A stretch of 64,000 nucleotides of DNA from Urechis unicinctus (lineage: Eukaryota > Annelida > Polychaeta > Xenopneusta > Urechidae), in assembly GCA_034190875.2 (NCBI GenBank), contig CM067348.1, positions 2,795,435 through 2,859,434 on the forward strand, written 5' to 3'. The position numbers and the translations under genes are program-made. Positions within the stretch are counted from its first letter, which is position 1; every line of letters starts with the position of its first letter. The notes beneath the pieces are model-generated. The model saw nothing but the letters and a program-made list of their open reading frames with translations, did no database searches and was not told the origin of the DNA. Positions 1 to 13,400 of the stretch are shown piece after piece.

Positions 1-1011
1 TCGGCGGACTCGGCTCCTGGAGATCCACAGCGGAGCATGGCTTCATACTAAATCAACGAACTTTCAAATAAATAAAAGGAAATTTCTAGCTGCCAGTCAA
101 CTGATAAATGATTAGGCTTTCTTGAACCTGGCGTCATAACGTGAGTCACAAGGGGGAAAAAATCGAATGTTAATAACTCAGTGGGACGCCGCTTGTATGC
201 CTTGTTCTCTATATTCATCGAAAATCGCGTCCAATACGCTTATACATGTTGTCTGGGCTCAGCGGTGCATCCTACGACTTTCTCATCGCAACGCAGTCCT
301 AAATCATAACGGTATTGTACGTAATGATGACATAGGGTGTCATAACGCGATTGTTCAATAACTATATGGTATCCGAGGCAACATTAGTGGTCGATGCACT
401 TCCCGAGGATTTGTTAAATCGGACACTTGCCTAACCACGTGCGTTTGAGTTTTAAAACCCCACACTTTCCCATTCGCTTGTATGTGAACAGAGCCTTTCT
501 GTGGTCTGTATCAGAGTTAGGTCAGTTATACTTCGCCCTGGGCAAGTTAGATGTGTTGGTCATACTCTACTATAATGGCCCTGGATCGTTGACAATCTGA
601 TATCAGTATCAACATACAACATCCAACTCTATTGCTCAATTACTCACCCACTGAAGGCAAACAATCACATTGAATTAATGTGCGTTTTATTGCTCACATT
701 ATCCACCACAACATATCACAGCAGTGAACCCATCAACTGATATTCTCACCAGTACAGTGTGTGTTGGATTAACAAGGAGAGTCACATGATGAATTGTAAC
801 AGTCTCATTTTACGCAGAGAGGAATAGTACAACGTGTGCGCAGCTAGACTATAGCATACAACTGTACACATATTCAAACTGCACATTGCTTATATTTGGC
901 TCAAATTGTATAGGACAAGTCTGGAGGCTTTCCATCCTTGTTGTTGCTCAAACATGCAAGATAAAACCATTATAAGTCATAAATAATGGCCGCGGCAGCA
1001 GCAGCAGCATA
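1..1011. other. 3' flank of MCCC1; no gene seen
   Basis: I see no coding exon here. The region is AT-rich and lies downstream of the MCCC1 stop codon, which sits on the minus strand at 1014-1012. It probably holds the MCCC1 3' UTR and then intergenic DNA. Short open frames in it have no recognisable content. Confidence 0.5.
686..691 (-). terminator. candidate polyadenylation signal for MCCC1
   Basis: Read on the minus strand this is AATAAA, about 320 bases past the MCCC1 stop codon. It is a plausible end for the 3' UTR. It is inferred from the hexamer only; other AATAAA-like hexamers exist in this AT-rich flank. Confidence 0.35.
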
Positions 1012-4000
1012 TTACTGCTTGTCCTCGTCTAATGTGACGACGGCAGCTCCCTTGTTGACGGTATCTCCCACGCTATACATGACGTCCGTCACGGTGCCAG
1101 CCGTAGGGGCACTGATGATGTACTGCAAACAGCACACAACATCCTGTCACCAAAACACATATCATGGGACCTATCTAGAGTACCAGGTCACACAAGGTGT
1201 GATGTCATCAGAAAGGTGAGACGCATGTTTATATAGATTTGACATTGAGATAATTTCATGAGGAGAGGGATGATGACACAGACTGAATAGGCTGCTATCA
1301 CCATCACCATGACTCGGAATGTGTTAATTTCCAAGCACATGGTATATGTTCAGTATCCTAAAAATGATATGTTCCACATGTAAACCAATACACCTGACAA
1401 CTGATCCACTCCCAGCCTTACCTCCATCTTCATGGCAATCATCACTATAAGAGGATCTCCAGCTTCGACCTTGTCGCCGACTTTGACATTGACCTTTTCA
1501 ATGACACCTGGCATGGGTGCAGTGGCCCCACCTAGTGTCACTTTCTTCATACTCTCAGTAACAAACTTGGGAGTGGGTAGAGTCAGCTTGTGTCTCCCTT
1601 CCTGTGATCAATGGTTCCAATATTATCAAAGATTGTAACGTGATTTTAATTCAATGGAATGTTTTTTAAGTAAATCATCACGAAGCGTAATGGAGTATCA
1701 TACCACAGTGAAGATGTGGAGAGAGTCGTTATTCTGCACGACACTCGCATGACCATGTATCCCATCAATAGAGTAAATCAACTGTGTTTTTATTGCCGGA
1801 CATGTCTAAATGTGCTGCTACTGAATAAGTCTTATCCCCAATGGCCACCTCAAATGTGTCATTGCTTTTGTAGGTCAAGGTAACCGATAAAACTGACAAC
1901 ACATAAAGAATGAAATGAGCAAAAGATTGCAAATACACAGACAATGATGACAGATTTTCCATGAAATGATATTCTTGTCGTGAAGGAGTCGCTACTTCAC
2001 CTTGATCTCCATTGTTTAATTCGATTTTCCTAGAGTAGTACTGGTTGATTCTGCTTCCATGGTTGGAGTGAAATGGGGAGGTAAAGTCTGCAGCATGACA
2101 AAGCCCTTGTATGACAAATGCTTTCTCAAAGGAGTCAAAAGTTTTTGCTGCATATATCTTGTCTTCCATCTTTACCCACTAACACATGGTGTATCTGTTA
2201 TACGATGTTCATAGGAACGCTCATTTACCTTCCAGTGCCAATTGCTAAATGTCTCCTTACTGTCATATCTATGAAATCTTTAGTTAATTGACCATAAACC
2301 AGCTCATTGAAGAACGCGGCCTGCTCTACCTGATGAAACATTGAACTCATGTTGCGACAGCTCCATGAGGGCCAGGGACACAGCAGCCTGGCACAGTGTG
2401 CGGTCGGTGAGAGAACGCTCCGGGAACAGCTCAGAATAATGCTGCTCGATGAAGCCTGTGTGTAAATCTGCTTGGTGGAATTGACTATGACTAGCCAGGT
2501 CATCTAGAAACTGGATATTGGTAGCTAAACCTACAATCTGAATGCCAAAAACAGAAAAAAAAAAAATGGATGTTCGAGCAGCACAAATTGGCATGTCATG
2601 TTCAAGTAACTGATGAATGAACGAGTATAAATGTATTGATATTCATGTCAATAAAATGAGAATATGGGACCCTCAGGAGGTTTGAGACAATCACTCAGGA
2701 CTCACATTATATTCCCTGAGTTTCATCTTCATCTTGCGTAGGGCTGATTCCCGGTCATCTGACCATACTACTAGTTTGGCAATCATGGGATCGTAGTGCA
2801 CAGATACCTCATCCCCTGTAACCAGACAATCACATGTAAATCAAACACACATCAATATCCTTTGGGTTGTGTATTACAAATTCAGTTTGAGTCAACAATA
2901 ACTCAAATAACAATGTGTCATACGATGATTAATCCCTGTGGGTGTTGATGCATAGTAACAGCATCTCCTGCAGGGTGAGGCACATCAAGTTTTACCAGTT
3001 CCATAGTTGCCTCAGGCACCATGTCATGTAAATCAGCTTCTATCTTTACCTTCAAGCACCCCAGTCTCTATCCTGACATCGGAAGCAGCTTGTGGCGTGG
3101 ACAGGTGAAGCAGCGGACCGGCACCGGGCATGAAGTTGTTATCAGGGTCCTCTGCATAAATACGAGCCTCAAACGCATGACCCTGTAAGGTCAAATCCTG
3201 TTGCATCTTGGGTAAAACCTCCCCAGCTGCCACCTAGAAGAAATTGCACCAAAAAATACAATTAATTAAACAGAATGACTACAAGAAATCAGGCACTTGC
3301 AAATTGTCATGAAGAGTTTTTCAAATGCAAGAAGTATTGTTTATTAACAATTCTTTGTAGGCAGTGTTTTCTAAGTAATTCCATGTCAGCCCATTACATA
3401 CTTTTCAACAGAGAAACAAATCTTCAATTAACCTATCCAGAAAATAGTCACAATGGTTGAGTCCAAACCATGACCAGTAGTAACCTTCAAGGTCAAGTCA
3501 TATGAGGTCATAAAGTCTCACTCTGAGCTGCCATTCGACGAGGTCTGTATTGGTGACCATCTCAGTCACAGGGTGCTCCACTTGGAGGCGAGTGTTCATC
3601 TCCATGAAGAAGAACTTCTGGTCGGCATCCATGATAAACTCCACAGTCCCTGAGAGAACACACACAAATCATTCATGATAAACGCCATAGTGTGTGATAC
3701 CACACAAACATGAAGACATCACATCATGAACCATACATGATGAATTCTACAGTATAGGGTAGAGCTACACACCGACACCTACAGTCTGTGTGGTACCTAT
3801 CATGGACAGATACCACCCAGATCACAACGGAATGTAACACATTGTCTTCATTACACATTCATGATAAACTCCACAGACACAACACAACTACCCTAGTGAC
3901 TTTATTTTGTCTTCAGTACCCAATGTCACAAAACAGGGGTATCTGGGGAGTATGAAAGCTAAAAATGTACATAATAAAGACATTGGGATAGGACCAGGGC

Positions 4001-7000
4001 AGGAAGAAGCCACAAATTCAAATCATACACGCGGAAACATACCATATACATATAAACAAAACAAGAAAAGTTTCAATAAACTTCAAAGGATGCCACATCC
4101 ATCTGTTGACAGTAGTATAATTCAGTGCCTGTGATAACTTCTTCAGTAATGAAACGGAGGCCATCTTAACAAAGCAACAGTAATGATAACCAGAGGTGGA
4201 TGCAGTAGTCCCCAGTACAGACCTGCTCCCACGTAGTTGACAGCCCGTGCCGCTTTGACAGCTGCTTCCCCGATAGCCCGACGTGTTTCCTCTGTCAAGC
4301 CAGGCTGTCAACACAATCCCAATATTAACTTAGAAATACATATGCCAGCATGATTGAATCCGATTAAAACTATTCTTTAAATCAGAAATTTCCTTTCAAT
4401 GATTCCGGACTTGCATGTCAAAATATACAGAATCTAGTAATACTACATAGCGTGTGTTACAAGGGCTGATGTCAGTTACTGCTCTGGTCTACATCAAGAC
4501 ATCCCGTACACATCATCAACTTTATGATTGCTGTACACTTACAGCGGGAGCCTCTTCTATAATTTTCTGGTGACGACGTTGTACACTGCAATCTCTCTCA
4601 AATAGATACACATAGTTATCATGTTTGTCTCCGAAAACCTGTACTTCTACATGCCTGCACACATCCCAGGAAACACCATGGCTTATCCACCAACAAAAAG
4701 CATGCATTAACAAATGACCCAATCAGTGTTGCCAATAATTATTTCATGTCAGCCAGAAAAACAGTGTGATGTTAATGATACCTTGGTCTTTCAACAAATT
4801 TTTCAATGAGCATGACGTCATCTGAGAATGATTTCATGGCTTCTCTGCGGGCAGATTCAAGCTGAGCAGCAAACTCCCCCCGAGTCATGCAAATACGCAT
4901 TCCCTGCAAAACACATCCAACAGGTATCCTGTTAATGATCCAAGAAAATCAGTGAAAGCAATTGACATTTCATAATATGCCTGAAAGTACACAATTGCTC
5001 ACTCGCTTTCATCCATTTACTGCATGTTATGTCCAGCCTCCACTGCTTAAGATCGATTTTAGCAAAACTATTGGACCTTGCTTGGCTAGGAGGTGCAGTT
5101 CAATTAAATATTCAGACATCTTATTTTATTTCAACCTACTTTTCCACCACCTCCCCGGACAGCTTTGATCATTACAGGAAACCCAATCTTGTCTGCTTCC
5201 TGTAGCAACCGCTCATCCGATTGGTCCTCACCATGGTAACCTCCAATAATGGGAACACCAGCGGCAGACATGATGCTCTTGGAGGTGCTGTCAAAGCCAG
5301 GGAAAAAAACTTATGAAAGATATGTTGGCAATAGGCAGATATTCTAATGACAACATACATTTGGTTGGAGTAAAAGATAATTAATGTGCAATAGTTTGCC
5401 TATTTTCCGGTCACCTCTTGATTCCCATGTCTCTGATGGCGGTTGCAGGTGGACCAACAAATATGAGATCTTCAGCTTGGCACAGTTCAGCGAATTCTGT
5501 ATTCTCGGAGAGGAACCCATAACCTGGATGAATTGCCTGCACAAAGATACTCACTGGATTATCTTCTCCCAGTGGATGAAAATCTGTCAATAAGGCACAG
5601 CAAGTGTGATTCACTACTATTGTAACTGTGTAAATTGTACCTTAGCACCAGACTGTTTGGCAACAGCAATGATTTTGTCCTTGCGTAGATAGCTGTCCTG
5701 TGAGGCAGCTGGCCCGATGGGGTAAGCTTCATCTGCCTGGGGTACAGAAGAACAGGGCATGCACTATAATTAATAACAAGAGATGTGTATTAAAAAGGCA
5801 TTATGGGGTAAGTATTACCATGGCAACATGGAGTGAGTCGCGATCAGCTTCACTGTACACAGCCACTGTTCTGATGCCCAGTTTCTGTGCCGTGCGCATT
5901 ACTCGACAAGCTATCTCTCCTCGGTTGGCAATCAGCAACTTGTCAATGTTTTCATCTGCATTTCAATCATCAGAATTCCGTTCAAAATTACAAAATGACA
6001 AATTTGCATCAATAATTATATGTCATATGATTGCAATTGAATACACTGTAGCAAATGTCCTACTGACTTGCAGCAGCAGAGACTGTCCTGTGGCAAACCT
6101 GCCAGGCCCTGTGGCTGGACTGGCTGCCAAACAACCTGTCATCATTAAATACAACACACAAATCACAGTTAATCAGTTCTGCATACAAGTTGTGGCAAAA
6201 TATAATGCAGTTTAAACCACAGCATAAGGTGCTTGAATGTACATTTATACTTTCTTGGGTATAGTTTTACAGTGTTACCTCATAAGGTAGAACTTGGTAT
6301 AACAGTTTTCACAGGCATTTCCCAGGATGTTTCGTACATACTTAAGAGTAGAGGGAGGATGATTGAAGGCAGTTGAAGTGAAGATGGTTTGGGGCAGGGT
6401 TGGTTATATAGTAACAGTCAGAATGATGTCACAAGCAGCACCACTGTGACAAAACTGCTGGCAAGCACATTTGCATTAAGACAGGTAACTTTTGATAGCT
6501 GGTATGTATTGTGGTAATGGTACTATTGGGGTTTATGTCACATTCAAATAGCGATGGTGATGGATAATATTAATAGTGATACTTGGACAGCCCCACTAAG
6601 TGCAAGAGCACACTTGGTACAAACCTGTTGCCCAGACCAGGCTGCAAAACCGACACTGGTGGGACAAAGAGTCCAGCACGATATTTATAGAAATTTTTGA
6701 CTATGCTAGCTAATAAGTGATATTTTCAACACAATAAACATCCACTCAGAAGGCATTCTAGGTGATGTCATGACTGAAAACATGCTTATTTTCAGAACAT
6801 TCATAAACTACCATGGATAAAGATAATTGGTCATGCAACCATTAATAATCGAAATATCTAACGATATATCGATTACATATTCGGTACGAGTTGCTGTGTG
6901 TACGAGTTGGTTTGGGTACGAGTTGACCCGATAATGTTACGTTCAGATAATATCGCCCAATACTCATTTAGTTTGTCATACAGATAAAAAGTACACAATA

Positions 7001-7074
7001 CGGGAACATAGTTGTCATCGTGTTAGAGACAGAGGTATTTTACGATTGCTCACGCACCTAAGTCTGTTGAACAT
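1012..7074 (-). CDS. MCCC1: methylcrotonoyl-CoA carboxylase subunit alpha, mitochondrial (17 exons)
   Basis: This is the biotin-carrying subunit of 3-methylcrotonyl-CoA carboxylase (leucine breakdown, mitochondrial matrix). Exons on the minus strand: 7074-7058, 6135-6068, 5955-5819, 5736-5641, 5536-5415, 5287-5140, 4903-4782, 4654-4543, 4314-4223, 3649-3522, 3233-3050, 2815-2707, 2537-2330, 2087-2001, 1892-1704, 1601-1422, 1122-1012. All introns are GT-AG and phases join. The product is about 702 aa, close to the human protein. Exons 1-2 give an Arg/Ser-rich, acid-free leader typical of a mitochondrial presequence. Next come the biotin carboxylase core ([25 protein letters not shown], the Gly-rich ATP loop at the end of exon 6, [27 protein letters not shown]) and the C-terminal biotinyl domain with the AMKM biotin site in exon 16. 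Exon 15 carries one extra base near 1775-1785 that shifts the frame. MCCC1 is preferred over PCCA or PC because [14 protein letters not shown] and the HxxFIEQH region are MCCC1-like. Confidence 0.93.
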
Positions 7075-7405
7075 TTTGACCAGTTGGATACGATTAAACC
7101 ATCAACAGATCAGCAGGACACCTTGGAGCGTAAGATATGTTCATGAACTTAGACATTGATGTTGCCAAAAACATCCAGTAGAGGCGCTACTACGCACTGT
7201 TTGATTACATTACCAGGGTACCAATGAAAAATGTACCGCTCATGTTTAAAAAACATGAAAAAAAACCATTAAAAATATATTGATAATTTTTAAAATAATT
7301 ATTTAGCAAATTTTTATCATTATTGTACAATTTAATTGAAAAATATTTATAGTTCTAGGTACGAAAGCAAACAGCAGCTCCAATCATATATTTAGCTTCA
7401 CAAAC
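7075..7405. promoter_or_regulatory. presumed bidirectional promoter between MCCC1 and RSF1
   Basis: The two start codons face away from each other across 331 bp, which must contain both 5' UTRs and core promoters unless untranslated exons lie further out. The sequence is AT-rich, especially near 7255-7345. I do not see an unambiguous TATA box or initiator. Shared promoters of this kind are common for housekeeping pairs; that is inference here. Confidence 0.5.
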
Positions 7406-10400
7406 ATGGCGGACTCAGAAAGCGTTGATTCTGGGTCAATCCACAACGACCCTAACTTTGCTGTTATTTGTTCGTTTATGAACCGATATGGCCAATTGTT
7501 GGGTTTACCAGATGTATCATTCGAGGATCTGGAAAGGTGGATAGTGGATACGCGCTATGGTATTACTTGGAGCTCTACATTGTGTCCTTAGAACTTTTTT
7601 GTACTTGTTTGCTTTCACGTTTTTGTCAGTTTATATCATTGTTTAATTTCTCTGGCCCACAAATATGGGTTCATCACGCGGTTGATGCTCTTGGAACACT
7701 TATATCCCTCCTATAACTAACCAATGACACCCGATAAAATCCATTTGTCAGTTTGTCTACAAACTACATCGGCTGATCAAGTCACTAACTGACCTGCTGA
7801 CTTCGTTTCTGCAAAACTAGAATGATACAAATACTAGGGCGGCCAAACGTCACGCGTCAAAATTCTGATATGGCCGTTTTTGTCACAAAAGTTACCCACC
7901 TGCACCTCGCCGCATTTTGAGAATCGATCATCAGATCGCAATTAAAATTTTAAATTGTTTAGACAACAATTGTATCTACCTATTAATAAAATATCAGCAC
8001 TGTATCTGAAGCAGTTCATTTACAGCGATTGTTTGAAGTGGCGCAATTTTCGATTTTTCGACATCGAAAAAATGGCGTGTCACTTTTTTTCAGCGCAAGT
8101 TGGTGAAGAAAAGGTGGCAAGCGAATTTTTATGCCTGGATCAATCGTGCTTATTTATTTTGGAAAATCATCATGAAATTTTGTGCTATCAAATACGAGTG
8201 GGCTGGATATCTAACTTATCCAGAAGTGGTAGTAAAATAGCGCCGTATACTTGTACCATCTGCAAATTTGCCCGTTTTCGGCCGATCGGGCCAGCCCACT
8301 CGCGTCCGACAGATAAACATGTGCACACCATGAATACGTATTCAGGTTTCACCTATGACCTGACACAAAAATTCGCTTGTACACTTTCCTTGACCAACCC
8401 CAACCGCATATTTTGAACAGCGCGTCATCCGGGGATTCCCGCGCTGTTCTTATCCCGGCAACAGCGCACAGCTGACTTTTTCAACGCTTACTGATATGGA
8501 CACCGCGACGATGTACCGGGGCTTTTTGGGCTGTTTTCGGCCAAGGAAAGATTTCTTCAGGTAGGAGAATCAATATTATGATCAATTTCTTTTAATTTAT
8601 CAAGAATATTACATGTTTATTTTTCGATATCATATTATCGCCCACAACGAAGCGGGATTTAATTTTAAATGACCAACACTGGTGGTGCGTTTGCAGGAGA
8701 CGCGAAAACACGAATTTGTATGGATTTTTCCCGATTAACTATCAATGTGGAATTCAAAAAATATTAAAAAGAGCCTGGTTTCACTGTCTGTATCTGGATA
8801 CATTATAAATTTACTTGTAAAGCTTTGTTGTATTTATTTTATGTATGTTGATATATAACAATGACAATTGATAATCAATGCACAGTACCTAGGGCTAGAA
8901 TACTCCTTTACGGCTTTAGTCTAAAGTTATTTACACATGATCATTGTTTTATTCAAACCATTTTCAATATTGATTTTTATATTTTATCCATATATTTCCT
9001 GTGATTTCTGTGATAACAATTTAAAATACCTTTGTTTTGAATCTATAGGTAGAAGCAAGAAACTCATGGAATTATGCAAGGTTAGCCTTACAAGACGTCT
9101 GAGTAGACATTTATATCACTGTTTGACCGGAGGTAGGAGAGTGGTAAGAATTTGCTGCAAGTCATGTAAGTCATGCTGGGTTGGTGTGATTCTTCATGTT
9201 TCATCCCAACTACCATCGTTCTTGAGAGTTATTTGGATAAAACAGAATATATTGAGTTGCCATGTCAGACCCTGTATCCATCAAACTATCTGCCTCTTTG
9301 TATAGAACTTGGTATCGGGGAGGGTCACCTCACTCACCCAACTTCATAGGGTGCTGGTAGACTTAGTAGTAGCAAGCTAACCAAGGGCATAATGGGAGAG
9401 GTAGCACACTATTTCCATCAGTTCCATCAAACGACTATAATCCAAAACATGATCTCCATGCCCTTATCACTCTTGTTTTCAGTGCCCCAGAGTGTCTCTG
9501 TGACAGCCTTTGGAAGAAGACAAGTCATACTCAAACGAGAACAACAACAAGAGAAGTTATGAATATCGGTACATAACCATGGGATTTAATTTGCATTGTT
9601 TGCTGTTTGCCAATACTACATGCAAAGTATCCTGTTTGTGTGCATAAAAAGTAAACAGATATGCAATGACAATTCTGAGGTCTTAGTCAGGTTAACCAAA
9701 GAATGTGAACTTGAAATATTATGAAGATCATACCTTCCAGGATTTGAAAAAGTGAGCTGATATTAATGCTAAGTTTGACTGCATTGCAAATGAGGAATTT
9801 TAATACATTCAATGCATTAGTTTGCAGTGCTGTTTTAATACTTGTCTCTGATTTATGTTGTACTGCATGTCTCCAGACTATTGTAGTGGTTAATGACTGG
9901 TCGCTATTGTGAGGTTTGATCGATTATGATTGAACACTGATAAAGTATATTACAATTATGAATGGTTTATTTTGTGAAAGTAAAAACATTTGAAGTGGAG
10001 ATATCATTTGTAATTGTTTATGATAGATTAATTATTTATAATTAACATCCTCAACCTCAAATATGCAACCAGAAACCAAAAATTGAAACTTTGTGACAAA
10101 ATTTTCCTAATTTTTGTTCCCACTTGCCTTGCATCTACTTGCTGCAATTGATCCCTTTCAATACATGTTATATTTGTCAGAAATGGAATCCAAGCCCAAC
10201 AATTATCATAATTAGAAGTTCATGATACAGTTTACTCCATGAAAATAACCCTAGTGGTTTTCAAGATATTGTGATTTTAAGTAATTTACTACTTCGCCGC
10301 GCGGTGTTGTTTTGGCCGATTGCAAAATTTCATTATCCGATGACTTTGTACTCAAAATAATAAATGATGTATTCAATATATTCAAACAATATTCAAGGCA

Positions 10401-13400
10401 TATATTGTCCCCCAGGGCTACTTCATGGTACAATGTCTTAATTGGGGATAATTGCAAAGCTTAATTGCACACAAGTAACCGAAAATGAGAAAAAAACATG
10501 TAATTTTCACGTGACACACCGAAATTAGGCTAAGTCCAGCGAATGAATCGCGATATTCCTTGGACCGTAAAATTATAAAATGTGTACATTTTCATGTAAA
10601 TATGTTACAATCTGGTTAATTTTAGGGCCAACTACAGGATAAATGAATGGTTATTATGTACTTATCATATAAACACATATTTTGGACATATAAAGTTGGC
10701 CATCTGTGCCATTATAGGTTTTAGGACACAACAAATCAGAAAATGACCCTATATTTTGCACCGAAAAATCCCAATAACTTTTGAACGGTTGAAGATATTT
10801 TAAAAATTCCAACTGTTATGTGTTTCCCAAACCCATCCCCTTCTGATTGTGCTGTTTTTAATGTTATGCATCATATTTGAAAAATCTGTTGTCCACACTA
10901 CAAATACCACTCGCGAAGTCAATATGTCCAGTATCTCCATCCTCTAGTCTCAAACAAGTTTGATTTTTCCCTTAGTGTATTAGATCAAATGTGTAGTAAT
11001 TGGTCTTTAAACCTGATAAATTGTGCGGAAGTTATCATTTTTCTTTTGTGTCTGTCATACCATTTGTAAACTTAATGGAACATAAACTCCTTTGACCCAA
11101 GAGTTATTGATAATTATTGATCAACTTTTTCACCACCTGTGGCCTGTTTTCCCCACACCTAATACCCCATGCATGTAGTCTGGAGACACATGGACCAAAT
11201 CATAGCAATATCTGCCGTAATATTTGTTTTTATCTTCATCTTTCCCAAAATGCTCATTCTGAAACAACACAATGCCTTTCCCGTTAGTGTTATTTAATTC
11301 TGATGAGAATGGACCATATCTAACATTTTCAACCATGCAGCCCAGATTTCATCTGCGCACGGCCAGAAAGCCAGCCGTTCCGTGCCGGGGCTCAACAAGT
11401 TATATTGCCCGATGGCTCAGGGCCAGTAGCTCAGCCATTTGGGCCAGTTGATTTCCTTATCAGCGCTATATTTGGCCACCCATGATTTTTCATGTTTCTG
11501 CGGATTTGAGGTTGGCTGCAGCAAGCGGCAGTCTAAGGTCTGTGCCCAGTTTCATGAATAATAAATAAAATTTGTAGGGAATAGCCAATCATTGGTCATC
11601 TTGCTACAGTGAAGGAATGATCAAGCCATTCACGCATTGTTAGATCTATTTGCTTTTAGCATGAACCAGCCAGTCACTGGCAAATTGCCACCAAAAGATT
11701 AAACATTGATAATATAAATTTATTACACCCAGTAGGACGACACTGTTAGCTGGGTTTAAGAGACAGAACAGTTTTGTTATCTGATCTGTAACACAGCTTA
11801 TCGCGTTGAGAAACACCTCATTCAACCTTGCGACGCTGATTAACTGTGCTTCACTGTAAAGCTAGTGTCATTGTCGCTCACCTCTGTACTCGGCTACCTC
11901 TCCTTCTTCTCGGCTTAACATGTCAGCTACGACGGTGGCTTGTCCAGGTGTCAACTTCCGCTTATCTAAACCATTCCAAAGGAAGCACACCCTGAGGCTC
12001 ATTAGTCTGTTGTTTTTCTTGTTATGTCTACAGTTCTGCAATTGTTTTATTTCAGTTAACAGCCAGCTGCTGGATTTACTAATGAAATTGCTGAGAAGGT
12101 GGCGTTCAGCCGTCCATAAAGATAAATGGGAGAAGTCTTTAGCTAAAGTAGGAACTGCATATTCATATTGCTGCTCCATTTACTGTTTTGGATATCCTTC
12201 CTCAGCAGTAATAGATTCATCTTCTCTTTTACATTGGCTTTGATATTTTTCTAATGAGCCCGTTGTTTTTTTTTTTGGTTTTTTTTTTAGTTCTGTTGTA
12301 CTTACTCGCAAGTTGATGCTTGGGAAGTTGAAGAATTTGGATTTCCACGATGTAAAATTGCAACTAAATTGCGAATCATCAAGGTAATTATCCGATGTTT
12401 GTACAAGCAATTTACCATATTTCTCAGTATCAAATATGTGACTTTCACTTATTTGAACATTTGTGGATAATGTCCAATTTGGTCATGTTGTTGATATGAA
12501 ATTTCCTGTTGTATTTAGAATTTGGTGGAAAAGCAATTTGACTGCAATGCCAAGTTCAAGGATAAAATCAATGAAAAAGTTGCTCAGGAATTACGGCTAG
12601 CACCCATAGGCCGTGACTCAACTGGGATCGCTTACTGGTACATGTTGGTGAGTCACATGTCCTTTATCAAAACAGTTATTGTGATGGCCAGAGCCAATTT
12701 CAAATTCTCACTGTCTTGATTGAACAAATTCACCAATGGGGTGTATTTGTCCAATGAATTGCTATGTACCATGTGTCAGGATAATGACTTCAATGTTCGT
12801 GTTTACAAAGAAGAGCAGGATGATGTAGAGGATGAGACATGGCAGGTGGTTGTCAGGTGAGTGGTTGTTACAGTGGCTGTTCATTGTATTGTATCACCTA
12901 GCATTATATCAGCCATCACCCAAACCCATTTTACAAAATGACATCTTACGATTATGAGTGGTGTGGTCTGTGTATCAGGGATCGAGGGCAGCTTGTGGAT
13001 CTCATCTCACACCTGTCAGAAAAACCTAATCTGGAGCAGCCCTCCTCTTCCAGCACGTCTCCTGCCACAGGTAAACACCCCATCCACTGGATTCATTAAG
13101 ATATCCCACCCTGTTGGTTTCTCTTTCTAATTTACAGATTGGTTTTTTTCCCAGTAAAAGATGCAGATGAAGACACTGACATAACATATGTAAGTGAAGG
13201 CCAAACACAATTAAAGGATAACAAGGAAGATTTGGATGGGAACAATTTGACCCCTGCTACAATCAAACAGGATACCTCTGAGTACAAGCAGGATTCTCTT
13301 GATAAGAAACCGGATCCTTCTGGGATCAAACAAGAACTTACTGGGATCAAAGAAGAACTTATTGCTATCAAACAAGATCCAGCAGTGAATAAACAGGATC

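Noticed and set aside
1432-1638. Plus-strand open frame over MCCC1 exon 16
   Set aside because: It is the antisense shadow of the biotinyl-domain exon, which has clear splice sites and the AMKM motif on the minus strand.
7955-8416. 153-codon open frame in RSF1 intron 1
   Set aside because: No domain, no splice context, and composition like the surrounding intron.
8431-8440. GGGGATTCCC as a functional NF-kappaB site
   Set aside because: A single 10-bp match in a 64-kb window is close to chance; only the enclosing hairpin is reported.
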